From positions 1-32,959 of the forward strand of contig SSNU01000257.1 in the NCBI GenBank assembly GCA_012064415.1: DNA of 32,959 bases, given 5' to 3'. The notes below the pieces were generated by a model. It searched no databases. It saw nothing but the letters and a program-made list of their open reading frames with translations, and was not told the DNA's origin. Below, piece by piece: positions 22,054-31,872 of this stretch. Within the stretch, counting starts at the first letter, position 1. Each line of letters begins with the position of its first letter. Position numbers and translations under genes: made by a program. This stretch comes from Gyrodactylus bullatarudis. Its lineage: Eukaryota; Platyhelminthes; Monogenea; Gyrodactylidea; Gyrodactylidae.

Positions 22054-23144
22054 TAAAATCAATAAATAGTTCCAGGAAAAAGATAATGGATCCAAAAAAA
22101 TCCAACTCCATATTATTATCTACTAGATGATATCTAGCACTAGAGCGTCATCTTTACAAAAGATGAAGATTTAGAAATCTCAAATCAATGCATTGGAGTT
22201 AACCCAAATGATAAAATCACAAGGGAAAATAAAAAATATGAATTTTCACTATTATTCAATCAAAGTTCATTATCAAACGAACGCATCTGTGAATAGCTCC
22301 GTTGCAATTTCATTCAAAGGCGGAATAAGGGAAAAATCATTGTGAAAATTGATTTTCATATAAATATTTCCCTATCATACACAGAGATTCAGGTAAAGTT
22401 ATTTTTGGATTTATTGAAACACGAAAGGGAAGATGAGAGAATTTACTGCTACAGACTCATAGAAGAAGGCATAAAATGGAAGAAAATAGTCTATTTCCCA
22501 ATCAAATATTCCAAATTTCCCTTTTAGAAGAAAATTTCCATAATATATCTATAATTGTATTGGAAAGAAACTTTTTTGGGCTGGAAATTATATTCTCATC
22601 CAAGATTATCTCAGATTAATTTTTAGCCCATTTTTGGGTAAATATTTCTGCTTACAAGTAGTCACGATTTACGAAAGAGATTTTTGATGGGTAGAAATTA
22701 GGGGGATAACTTTTACACAGTTATTAAAGAGGGAGTACTGTATGAATAATTATTTATATTTCAGTAAAAAAGAAATCGACTTTCACTTGATAATTTATCA
22801 TATTTGATTTCTAGTCTAATTTCTGATCGCTTTTTCACAAGAAAGTTTTGAATTTCAAGCAAAATCTTCAAATCAACAGTAGCTTAGGTCTTGATTAGTA
22901 AGTAGATGGGAGTTTTAATAGAAATATCAGAAGGTATGATAAGATTCACTTCAGGGTAATGTCCAATGTGGAATTCATTGAGAATATATATCTTGTACTT
23001 GAGTCCATATTGAAATACTATAGTTTTCTCGTTGTCTCATTATGGGTTAAAATTTAAAAATAGGAATGATACAACAATACTACAATATAATAGACAGGAT
23101 GTAAGTACATTCTTTTAGAAATTCAATATTTAGTCACCATTTAG
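22054..23144. other. AT-rich region
   Basis: An open stretch at 22342-22527 (+) with an acceptor-like CATACACAG before its protein-like part is unrecognised and unsupported by neighbouring exons. Nothing else was seen. Confidence 0.35.
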
Positions 23145-23453
23145 AGAAATTTAGACAAAATATTCAAAAGATTGAAAATTGTATTTAAAACCCAGAGATT
23201 ATTCAGTTTAATCCATAAGGATTTACTTGACCCTCAAGAAAAGACTCTATTGATTTACAAGTTTCAATGTGACTGTGGGGCTTCGTACATAGGACGTACT
23301 TCAATTTCTAATTTTTCTATTTTATACAAAAACCCAGGGGATGACAGCACAGATGTATGGGTGAAGGAGAAATTCTTCATCAACAGGTATAAACCAAATT
23401 TGTGTGTTCAAAAGAACTATTCGTTAAATCTTCAACTACTGTGGCCTATGTGA
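23145..23453 (+). pseudogene. PLE copy A, GIY-YIG nuclease with in-frame internal deletion
   Basis: The reading opens at 23145 and contains LKIVFKTQRLF, HKDLLDPQEKTLLIYKF, the Cys pair CDCG, SYIGRT, then directly SISNFSILYKN, VKEKFFINRYKP and the ending LQLLWPM with TGA at 23451-23453. Compared with copy B it lacks the 29 residues after IGRT, which carry the RRL, HLKKD and RHLRQDG stretches of the nuclease core. The loss is exactly 87 bp, so the frame survives, but the active site should not. The reverse transcriptase part is absent. Confidence 0.85.
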
Positions 23454-23690
23454 GCTTTTTCACCTTTTTCTCTTCACTGTTGCTATTTATTGAAGAGTTT
23501 TTGGTGTTTTTTCAGCTTACATTATATTCCTATTTCCATTCATGACTCTTATATTCTTTAAAATTTACTATTTCTTTCAAAATTTATAAATTATTATTTT
23601 TCATTCAAACTTTAACTTTTATCATTTTCAAAGAGAGACCACTGATGATCCTTTGAGAAATGCGCATTTGGTTTTTCTGACTGAAATATT
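23454..23690 (+). mobile_element. PLE copy A 3' tail
   Basis: Tail similar to the tails of copies B and C (TTGGTGTTTTTTCAGC, TTACTATTTCTTTCA, then the hammerhead), with many substitutions, so A is an older or separate lineage member. The right end was not defined. Confidence 0.7.
23638..23672 (+). ncRNA. Hammerhead-ribozyme-like motif, PLE copy A
   Basis: ACCA (helix I), CTGATGA, TCCTTTGA (helix II: TC/GA closing a CTTT loop), GAAA, TGCGCA (palindromic helix III), TT, TGGT (helix I). All core bases are at consensus and helix I can extend with G-T and A-T pairs. This is the most complete motif of the window. The palindromic helix III has no loop, so it would fold best as a dimer, as proposed for PLE hammerheads. 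Confidence 0.7.
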
Positions 23691-23732
23691 CACGTAAATT
23701 TTCAAATACGTCCGAAAATCCTCTTATATCAT

Positions 23733-24290
23733 ATTTTGGGAATAAGAAAAAAGATTATATTGATAGCCATATGTACATTTCACAAAGCATCATCAGTGGC
23801 AATACTTTAAAAATGATATAAGTTAAAAATTCATTGAAGATAATTTACAAATTATGAAAGAAATAGTAAAAGTGAAAGAAAATCAGAATATAATGTGAGC
23901 TGAAAAAACACCAAAACTCTCCAATAAGTAGCAACAGTGGAGAGAAAAGTGAAAAAGCTCACATAGGCCAAGGTAGTTGAAGATTATAAGAATAGTTTTT
24001 TTGAACACATAAGTTTGGTTTATATCGATTAATGAAGAATTTCTCCTTCACCCAAACGTCTGTGCTGTCATCCCCTGCATTTTTGTATAAGATGGAAAAA
24101 TTTGAAATTGAAGCTTCATGCCCGTCCTGTCTTAGATGCCTGGTCACCGCTGTGTCTTTCTTAAGATGATCGTTCCCTCTAGTTGACAACCTCCTAATTG
24201 TACGACCTATATAAGTAGCTCCACAGTCACATTGGAATTTATAAATCAATAGAGTTTTCTCTTCAGGTTTCAGCAAATCTTTATGATTTT
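23733..24290 (-). mobile_element. PLE copy B: GIY-YIG domain plus tail, inverted
   Basis: On the minus strand the reading 24290-23959 gives NHKDLLKPEEKTLLIYKF, CDCG, TYIGRTIRRLSTRG, DHLKKDTAVTRHLRQDG, HEASISNFS, WVKEKFFINRYKP and the ending LQLPWPM. It is the best preserved nuclease domain here, with GIY-like LIY, YIG, the following arginines and the Cys pair intact. The open part is 105 residues from a Leu/Met near 24276. The tail (23733-23965) is identical to that of copy C. The element starts abruptly at 24290, where copy C begins in the other direction. Confidence 0.88.
23766..23800 (-). ncRNA. Hammerhead-ribozyme-like motif, PLE copy B
   Basis: Minus strand: GCCA, CTGATGA, TGCTTTGT, GAAA, TGTACA, TA, TGGC. 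Helix I and palindromic helix III are perfect. The 8-nt helix II element keeps the CTTT loop but its flanks do not pair, so activity may be low. Confidence 0.6.
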
Positions 24291-24296
24291 CATGAA

Positions 24297-24666
24297 ACTT
24301 AATTTCAAAGGAGATGGTTTTAGCAATGATTTAAGAAGAAAGTTAACTGATCTCATCAATCAACATTATAACAACATACAATTGAAAATTGTATTTAAAA
24401 CTCAGAGATTATTTAACCTAATTCATTTACCTTATGTGAGCTTTTTCACTTTTCTCTCCACTGTTGCTACTTATTGGAGAGTTTTGGTGTTTTTTCAGCT
24501 CACATTATATTCTGATTTTCTTTCACTTTTACTATTTCTTTCATAATTTGTAAATTATCTTCAATGAATTTTTAACTTATATCATTTTTAAAGTATTGCC
24601 ACTGATGATGCTTTGTGAAATGTACATATGGCTATCAATATAATCTTTTTTCTTATTCCCAAAACA
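24297..24666 (+). mobile_element. PLE copy C: upstream coding part joined to the tail, nuclease missing
   Basis: The reading contains GDGFSNDLRRKLTDLINQHY, NNIQLKIVFKTQRLF and NLIH, which in copy A precede HKDLL. It then jumps at about 24426 to ACCTTATGTGAGC, the last bases of the ORF and the tail. Thus the whole GIY-YIG domain is deleted here, while copy B next door starts exactly at HKDLL in reverse. The tails of B and C are identical over about 230 bp, which points to a recent or single origin. Confidence 0.85.
24598..24632 (+). ncRNA. Hammerhead-ribozyme-like motif, PLE copy C
   Basis: Identical in sequence to the motif of copy B, on the opposite strand: GCCA, CTGATGA, TGCTTTGT, GAAA, TGTACA, TA, TGGC. 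Confidence 0.6.
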
Positions 24667-25039
24667 TTTGGTTTTAAATATATCTTCATATATAATTCCT
24701 AAAATCTTAAGATATCATAAAAACTCATAATGTACATTATAAGAACGAATAAAGAAGAATTATAAAACCAGTATCTGAGTTAACTATTGGCTGCTACTGT
24801 GTATTATCTATCTGCAAATCTGTTGAGAAACAGTGAGTAACAATTAACAAACCAGATATGTAATGTTCAAGGAGTAAAATTTAGATAAATAACTAAATAA
24901 AGCTTATCACTACACTAATTTTAAGTAAAATTTGAAAATATGACTTCTGAAAGAGGGATTTTATTTAATACTAAAAGAAAAACCGCATTTTATAGATTCT
25001 TATGATCACCTTTTCTTCTCTCAGGCTTTCTATACTAAT
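24667..25039. other. AT-rich spacer
   Basis: No gene, repeat or RNA recognised. Confidence 0.4.
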
Positions 25040-25168
25040 TCATGAGTGTTTGAGTCCTACTTGAGAAACATTTTTCAAAAGGTCTAGTTTAACAGGGTCG
25101 TCTTCTTCTAAAAAATTGGCCACTGCATCGTGTGAACACATAAACTTCTCTTTCGGATCATTCACCAT
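25040..25168 (-). CDS. Candidate 42-residue ORF, unknown
   Basis: Starts MVNDPKEKFMCSHDAV, continues ANFLEEDDPVKLDLL and ends VGLKHS before TGA. A stop codon stands three codons upstream of the ATG. The composition (Asp, Glu, Lys, Leu, few Ile/Asn/Phe) is unlike the chance ORFs around it. It could be a small gene, or an exon or transposase fragment. No splice sites or promoter were recognised. Confidence 0.28.
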   Translation of the reverse strand: MVNDPKEKFMCSHDAVANFLEEDDPVKLDLLKNVSQVGLKHS

Positions 25169-28100
25169 GTTTTTCTAGACTCCTAATAGTGGATATTTGT
25201 ATTTCTTTTATAAAAATTAAGTTTGGTTTAGATATGTATTATAAAGCGAAACCGATTACAGCGAAATGCAGAGAAAATTTCGATTAATTGTCATTCATAA
25301 CTGGGGAAATTTAACTCTTCTGTCTTTCTTAATCAAAATGATGAGGAACAATACAGAATTCATTGCTTGTAAAGCATCATCTTCCAAAATACTGAAAAAG
25401 TAGCTGTTCATACTTTATACAGAAATGAAAACAAAACGAAATGTGTTAATATTAAGCAAATTCACTAGACTAAATTAAATAATCATACGAATGACTTTTC
25501 ATAGTGTATTAAATTAAAAGAATATCCTTTAGAAATCAAAAAAATATTTTTTAAGCCATTAAGTGCGCTCAGAAATAATTCAATCAGATTTCTGTTAATT
25601 CAGACTCCATAGTGAAACTTTAAAGCGTCAATAACATTCAAGTTTGTTGGTAAAAAATCACCTTCAAAGTCTTGGGGGTATTCCAATTGATTTTTTATTG
25701 CTATTAAATCGTTTATACTTTTTAAAGACTTGTATTAAAATATTTAAATTTATGTTGTAATGGTTGAAAAAATAAAAAAAAACACCTTTAAAAACCTTAT
25801 AATTTAATATTTTAGAGAATACAACCAACCAATTCAGTAATTTTTCGGATTCTAATGACACTCTTTAGACGAACCAACTCTCTCTAATTACAAAGTTGGA
25901 AATTTTACGTATTATTGGAAGCCTGCAAAACACTGGATTCAGGACCAAAGTCTGAGGAAGATACCTAACTAGAAGAAGCGTAGAATACATAATTTTAAAG
26001 ATATAAAAAAGCTTTATTAAATTCAATCTAAACAAGAACAACCTTAAAATTTCATACAGTAGAAAAAGACAAACTTTTTACCCCGAACACTTTTCTATTT
26101 CATGCTTCAAATAGATTCTCTAATTTTCATTCTCCGTAATTGTCGAAAACTAAATTTTAAAAGTTTCATTTTCTGATATGCTATTTCCCATTTTCTCCAA
26201 AATCGTTAATTTTTCCCAAATTTACTGGATTTCTTTAGGGTGTATTTAGAATATATATTCATTATTAATTCGATGTAAAATCCTGATTATAAAAGATTAA
26301 AGCTTATCCAATTATTCAAACTTTATCCTCTCTCGTAGTAGAACTCATTGAAAATGGTGGCGCGGATTTGAAAATTTGACCGCTTTAATTGAAATTATGC
26401 ATATCTAAATAAAATTAACATCATAAGGTTCAATAGGAATTTTTTCTTCTTCTTTTATTATCTATCAAATGAACACATAAATTCGAAAAGTTAAAAATTA
26501 TGTATTTCCTTTCGTAATTCTTTTGATTACTGACATTTCGGACAAGAATATGGAATTTTTTCAATTTCAAAAATACCTTAATTTCTAATTCTCCAGTGTT
26601 TGATCTCAAAAATTTTATTGATTTCAAGGACCAAGATTATACTAAGGACTTTGGCCAAGGAAGTTGAAATTCATCATTATTTTGGGACATCAAATTAGAT
26701 TTTGAAATTTTTTTTGCATAAATTTGGTTTCTTATAAGAAAATAATTATTTTTGTATTTGAGTTGAAACTAAAAATGAAGTTATACTTCAAACCATTATT
26801 CAAAAAAAAATAATGAAGGTTCTTTTTAATTAATCCAAGCTGGATGAAAAAGTAGCATTTGAAATTAACCCACCAACATGGAATGGATGTAATAAATAAC
26901 ACGAAGCAACTGTTGAGGAAATGTCAGAGAACAAAACACATATATCTAAAACAAGGTTAAAAAAAGAGAAAGAAACATTGATCCATTTCTAATAGAATTG
27001 ATCGATCAATTTACAAATATTAATTGAAAATGCCATTTTTGCTTGAAGGAATGTAAATGGATCAGATAAAATGTACCTTTCCCAGTGAGTTACATCAACA
27101 GGATACCAAGGGAGATAAAGAATTCGTCTAGCAAAGTATCCTAATCTAAATAACTCTAAATTAATTATTCATACACCAAAAAGACGCATTAAATCAATTC
27201 TATAATTACTAATTCAAGTTCTTCCCATAACCAAAGGAAAATTAAATCATTTTAAATAAAAGCCTGACAAGAAGTAATTCAGGGTCTGATCCCATTCATC
27301 AATGGAGTAAAGATTTTTTGAATAGATAATGAATAAAATGATCAAAAAGTCATAGAAATAACCGTCTAGACTGTATAGACCAGTACAAATTCGTGATGGA
27401 AAACACGTATCTGAATATGTCAATGAGCTACTCCACATATTTACTGGACAGGTATCCCAGTTTCTTGTCATAGAAAGACGCAATAAGGTCACAATTGAAA
27501 CCCCCAACTGTCATATAACTCTCGGCTTTAGCAACTGTTTTTACATATCTAGCTTTAATAAAGTTCTATATATGTCAAATAATCGATATTCTAAATGTTT
27601 TTTCGTTGATTGAAATGTTTTTCATCGTCTAGAAATTAAACAGTGTAAATCATCAACTTTAGCATGAACTTTTAATAAATAAAATGCACTGCTAAACAAA
27701 ATAAGATTTCTAAGATTCAAATTTTATTTCAATTTTAGAAATCAGTTTTAGTGAATAAAAATGTTAAAATCCTAAGAGCTCATTGAGAGGTTATTGCTAA
27801 AGCATTGAGAAATAATATCTAAACAATTTTTTTGATTATTATTATTTAATGCCTTATCACGAATTTACAAAAATAACTTGCATAAAACACTTACAAGTAA
27901 ACCGAATAAAATATGAAAAATCAATTAATGTTGAAATTAAACTAAAAATCGAGATAATTTCAAAATTATCATCTTCAAGATAATTTTCGAGCAAATTGTT
28001 AAACAATGAAAAATATTGGATTGAAATCCTTGTTATAAATACTATAATAAAGAATTTTTTAAATGCCCTATCTTCAGAATAACTCTGAGCCCTACTACTC

Positions 28101-29089
28101 TAATAAATCTACATAAGCATTGTATATATTATTTTACAGTGCGGGTCGAAGATTTAACTTCATTTCAAAAATAATTCAATCTGCCTACTACGAAGTAGAC
28201 ACACGTGTCACTTTGATTTATCATAAATATCAAATATGTAATGTGTTTCTGATTTCAAAATGACAAACTGAATATCAGAAGAGACAATTCTTACATTGAA
28301 GTCTCCTAATGTCATTAGAGTGTAAAAAAGGGAGGAAAATCTGATTTTGTTAATAGATTTATTCAAGAGTAGAATGAATCGATAATACCTTTTATCCAAA
28401 ATTTCTCTTCAATGTTCTATGCTGGAATGTGGAAGAAATCCATTGAGAAATTTCACTTTTGAGTACAGAGAAAGAAATTCAATGCCCCATTCTTTCATTG
28501 GCAAATTTCATAAAATTTCTATATTTTCCAGATCTTTCTGTTTATTTTCAAAGTGAGAATTATTTAGATTAAAAATTGTTCCAAAGTTTTCGATAACTTG
28601 ATCCCTTTTTTGGTAGAATTTTATATTTTTTTTATGAATGACTGTGGAATTTTCTGTGAACCTCTTTGATCAAATTCGAATACTTTAATTTAATTTTGAT
28701 TTCAAATCTTCAAAATTATTCCAAAACGGATATTTGAGCAGGTAAAAGATAATAAGTTTTGATCTTGTCGTTAGATAGTTGGAATCGTGGGCTCAAACTT
28801 CACTATTCCTTCTACTTCAGTTAGTAGCATTCGAATTAGTCGGATGCTGAAATTCCGTATTTTCAATCGTATATTCGATCAGATGATGTGATCAGGTCAC
28901 TATATAGATAAATAAAAGTGTAGATGGATTTTGGGAACTTTTATTGGCAATGGTTGGGGTATCAATTGATCGGAAAAATATCTAAAATGAAAGAGCATTT
29001 AAAATAAGATATGAATTCAAAAAAAATTGTCTTTAGAATAAATTTCTTATTTCTAAACAGGCAAATTTCTCATTCTTTAGACCGCACCA
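25169..29089. other. Long AT-rich region without recognisable genes
   Basis: Nearly 4 kb in which only unrecognised short ORFs occur. The stretch 27356-27612 (+) is open and reads protein-like in part (RPVQIRDGKHVSEY, VSQFLVIERRNKV), but lacks a start and splice context. A GGCGCGGA box at about 26360 is the only GC-rich spot. Confidence 0.4.
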
Positions 29090-29227
29090 ATGAAATCTAC
29101 GATAAAAATTTGTATATTTCCATATATTTGGTTTTTTAATTTGCATTCCTCGACCCGGAATCGAATTTTCACTGTTTTGGAACCAACTGAAGAGGTGAAA
29201 CAAAGTCAAATTGAGGCAGTGAACTAA
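29090..29227 (+). CDS. Candidate 45-residue ORF with hydrophobic start
   Basis: Starts MKSTIKICIFPYIWFFN and ends with a polar part, VLEPTEEVKQSQIEAVN, before TAA. The beginning could be a signal peptide or anchor. An acceptor-like CATTCTTTAG stands ten bases before the ATG. There are no recognised relatives and no promoter was found, so chance cannot be excluded. Confidence 0.25.
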   Translation: MKSTIKICIFPYIWFFNLHSSTRNRIFTVLEPTEEVKQSQIEAVN

Positions 29228-30017
29228 ATTTTTATAAGCTTAATAATTATTATTATTGGATGGAATTTTAACATTATAGGAGATTTCGAATCCAATCTGA
29301 TAGAAACGAATATTCTCTATCGAATGGGTCATCTCTCCATTTTCAATAACTTTTAATAAGTGATTTAGAGACAATTTCTAGTGAATACTTTTATTTTTTC
29401 TACCACTATATTTATTTTCTTCAGTAATTCAGCGATACTCAATGAAATTAATCAGAACTATATTTTAAGATGTCAATCGATAAGCGTAAAAATCATAATT
29501 TTAAACCAGATGTTGCTGGGTATATCTTGACTAGATTATCATTATGACATCTGGGGATGGTGTCCCTTTTCTGCTGATATTTTATATTTTTTTCAAGAAA
29601 GCACCAACATATTTTCAACTGTATGGATATAAAAATGGTATAGTTTTTTTCCTCTATTACATTTACATACATCATCTAATTACTTGTAATCGTATTGTAT
29701 TTAGACCTCAGTATTGATACTCTTGGAACATGTGTGCGGGTTTAATAAAAATTGTTTATTAATGAAAATGTATAAATAACTGCACAATACAGATCGGATA
29801 AACATTTTTCTACAGCAAATACTTCGTAATGGAGAAAAATAATTTTCTTGGCAATTTGGCAGCAAAATAAAATTGTTACAACTGAAATGTTGGATGAAAG
29901 CAAAAATAAAAATATGGTATTTTTCGTCTTGAAGAATTTCTATCGTTTCAGAACTATTTTTATCTGAATTAGTAGTAATATTCATTTGTTAAAGGATTTG
30001 GGAGACGAGTGAATAAT
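29228..30017. other. AT-rich spacer
   Basis: No supported feature. Minus-strand open stretches at 29493-29675 and 29701-29985 look accidental (Ile, Phe, Asn and Tyr runs). Confidence 0.4.
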
Positions 30018-30057
30018 GAGTAATGAAGCTTTTATTTCACCGGTTCTCATCAGACTC
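30018..30057 (-). ncRNA. Hammerhead-ribozyme-like motif, long helix III type
   Basis: Minus strand: GAGT, CTGATGA, GAACCGGT (8 nt), GAAA, TAAAAGCTTCA (11 nt with palindromic AAGCTT), TT, ACTC. Helix I is four perfect pairs and the core is consensus. The layout equals 15918-15959, while helix I and the helix III centre differ. It may mark the tail of a PLE whose body lies to the right on this strand or is lost. Confidence 0.5.
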
Positions 30058-30242
30058 CTAAACCGGCTTGATATCTATACAAACAAAAATGAAAAATTAA
30101 AAATCCTAATGGGACTAATGGGTATTGAAAGAATATCATAGGGAGGAAGGGTCGAGTTTCACTGGGCTCATTGTCTTTTCTTTAGAAAGGGATCCAGATG
30201 TAACTGACCGCTAAATCTTTTTCTTTTAACTCCTCGTTTTTC

Positions 30243-30343
30243 ATGGCTAATCGAAATCGGCTATTCACGAAAGATCGTTTGAATGAGCTTTTTGAGCTCA
30301 AGAACCGAAATTTAAGCAACCGAGCAATAGCCAAATTTGAAGT
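30243..30343 (+). pseudogene. N-terminal HTH fragment of a DNA transposase
   Basis: ATG at 30243 opens MANRNRLFTKDRLNELF, ELKNRNLSNRAIAKFE. The second half fits the recognition helix-turn-helix of Tc1/mariner-like transposases (leading helix, turn, N-x-A-I-A-K). After AKFE the similarity ends and PLE tail sequence begins in reverse, with a TGA soon after. The rest of the transposase is not found downstream. Confidence 0.45.
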
Positions 30344-30540
30344 ATTGAAAAAACAAGAGTTTTATTTACACTGAATACGTATTTCTTAAAGCTTCATCAG
30401 CAGTTTTACTTTATAAATGCAAATTATAAATATAATCATTGAAATAATAAAATTACAAATATAAGAATGAAAATAGTAAGAAGCAATTTTCATAAAAGAA
30501 TATAATGCAAGCTGAAAAAACACCCAAAAACTCAACATTA
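30344..30540 (-). mobile_element. PLE 3' tail fragment
   Basis: On the forward strand this shares AATATAATGCAAGCTGAAAA and AACACCCAAAAACTC with the reverse tail of copy B, and GCTTCATCAGCAG with its hammerhead. It is a tail-only fragment in minus orientation, placed directly after the transposase fragment. Divergence from copies A to C is considerable. Confidence 0.7.
30370..30404 (-). ncRNA. Hammerhead-ribozyme-like motif in PLE tail fragment
   Basis: Minus strand: ACTG, CTGATGA, AGCTTTAA, GAAA, TACGTA, TT, CAGT. Helix I is four perfect pairs and differs at two or more positions from copies A and B while remaining paired. Helix II again has the central CTTT but non-pairing flanks. Helix III is palindromic. 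Confidence 0.6.
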
Positions 30541-30643
30541 ATTTAATACAATAGTTCTATCAGAAAACGTGGTCCTAATATGAGGTTAAAAATTTCACCC
30601 TAGCCTAGTATACATTGTATAGTGCTATATTAGTGATCATTAA

Positions 30644-30867
30644 TCCTTTCGGTGCCGAGATTATTTCACAATTTTTATAAAAATCAAAATTTAGCTATGA
30701 AGATACCAAGTTATTTGGCCAAAAATCTTACTAATGCAAATTCACATTGTGGGCTTAAATTTAAACTTTAATTGATCCAGAAACCTATCAAACTGGTAGA
30801 GTTATATTATATTATGAAGGTTCAAAAAAATGGAAATGGACATATATGTCCATCGGCACCGAAAGGG
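30644..30867. mobile_element. piggyBac-type MITE with TTAA duplication
   Basis: A 224-bp element flanked by TTAA at 30640-30643 and 30868-30871. Its ends CCTTTCGGTGCCGA are inverted, and one subterminal region holds the perfect palindrome GGACATATATGTCC. No ORF. The copy at 8333-8548 is the same family in the other direction. TTAA duplication and CCC-type ends point to mobilisation by a piggyBac transposase. Confidence 0.85.
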
Positions 30868-31052
30868 TTAACTACATTTTATTTGAAAGAAAGTGTGTAA
30901 CATGATCAAGTTTTCGATTGCAAACAAAGAAGGATAAACCAAAGAAAATGGAATCTGACTGGAGTTATTTTAATTCTCAGGTGTTATTATTATAATATAT
31001 TATATCATAATAATTATTATGAGTTGCAGCAAATCGTCACCTGAAAAACTCA

Positions 31053-31059
31053 TATAAAA
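31053..31059 (+). promoter_or_regulatory. TATA box of the CX3C peptide gene
   Basis: TATAAAA lies 27 nt before the ATG at 31086. This would place transcription start close to TCATTTTC at 31073-31080 and give a leader of only a few bases. A CAGGTG/CACCTG inverted pair flanks an AT-rich palindromic tract just upstream (about 30977-31043). Confidence 0.4.
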
Positions 31060-31085
31060 AAGGAATTTCTTATCATTTTCTAAGA

Positions 31086-31265
31086 ATGAAAGTAAGTTAA
31101 GTATTTTTTCACTTTTAGATCATTAGTTACCTTTTGTCAATTGCTGTTTTGATCAACTACACCATGGCAAGTTGTGCTTCAGATTGTCTCACAAACAATA
31201 TTTTTGATAGCATCAAGCAAGATGACTGTCTAAATAAATGCATCGCTGATAATCTTTTTGGATAA
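31086..31265 (+). CDS. Small secreted peptide with two CX3C motifs, two exons
   Basis: Exon 1 is only ATG AAA (31086-31091), followed by a perfect GTAAGT donor. Exon 2 starts after TTTTTTCACTTTTAG and runs 31119-31265 to TAA. Together they give 50 residues: a classic signal peptide (MK, then IISYLLSIAVLIN, ending at about ThrMetAlaSer) and a mature part of some 30 residues with cysteines at 21, 25, 39 and 43, spaced C-x3-C-x13-C-x3-C. Paired CX3C motifs typify helical-hairpin peptides, including some defence and channel-acting peptides; the role here is unknown. The intron would be just 27 nt, very short for an animal, so exon 1 could lie elsewhere. An unspliced start at the internal Met would lose the signal peptide. 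Confidence 0.5.
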
Positions 31266-31489
31266 TGATAAAACCTTATGAACTTTCACAAAAATCGAAT
31301 TATTTTCATCAAGAATTATAATTGCTATAAAATAATTATTTTTCCAAATCCATGATCTTATCCCCACCTTATTCATGAAGAGAATAGAATAGAATCTAGA
31401 ATTTCAAAAATATTAATCTTTTCTTTCAATGTTCGAGGTTTGCAAGCTTTTTTCTACTTAATTTTGACTGTCGGAATTGTGTTCCAGAA
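31266..31489. other. 3' flank of the peptide gene
   Basis: AT-rich, with no clear AATAAA close to the stop and no further feature. Confidence 0.35.
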
Positions 31490-31497
31490 TTTTAAAT

Positions 31498-31872
31498 GCC
31501 TAAACTAATGGTGAGCCTAACACCCTATAATCGTTATTATATCCCTTGTAAGTATTTATGTAATATAAAAATATAATATATGTAATTAATTAATATTAAA
31601 AAAAAGAAGCATTAAATATTCAAAAGATAAATTTATTGACAACATGAATTTACATCAAACTTATCCCATATTAAATATATTTATCCTATTGAATAAATAT
31701 TCTAAATTGACTTGAGTGTTTTGAATAAAAACTGTATAAAATTTGAGTTAACTAGATAAAGATGGAACCATAGTTTAATTTTGATTTGTTAATAAATATT
31801 TTTATATTACATAAATACTTACAAGGGATATATTAACGATAATAGGGTGTTAGGCTCATCTTTAGTTTAGCC
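31498..31872. mobile_element. Hairpin MITE with 8-bp target duplication
   Basis: TTTTAAAT stands at 31490-31497 and again at 31873-31880. Between them lie inverted ends GCCTAAACTAATGGTGAGCC and GGCTAAACTAAAGATGAGCC, and the arms stay complementary for about 75-80 bp (both include CTTGTAAGTATTTATGTAAT). A 220-bp AT-rich centre has no ORF. An 8-bp duplication suits hAT-type mobilisation, though the ends are not a family I can name. Confidence 0.8.

Noticed and set aside
22342..22527. 61-residue plus-strand ORF as a terminal exon
   Set aside because: An acceptor-like site exists, but no upstream exon or motif was found. Left as undecided rather than annotated.
25664..26627. Minus-strand ORFs at 25664-25861 and 26430-26627
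   Set aside because: Low-complexity composition (Asn, Lys, Phe, Ile), no start context and no motifs.
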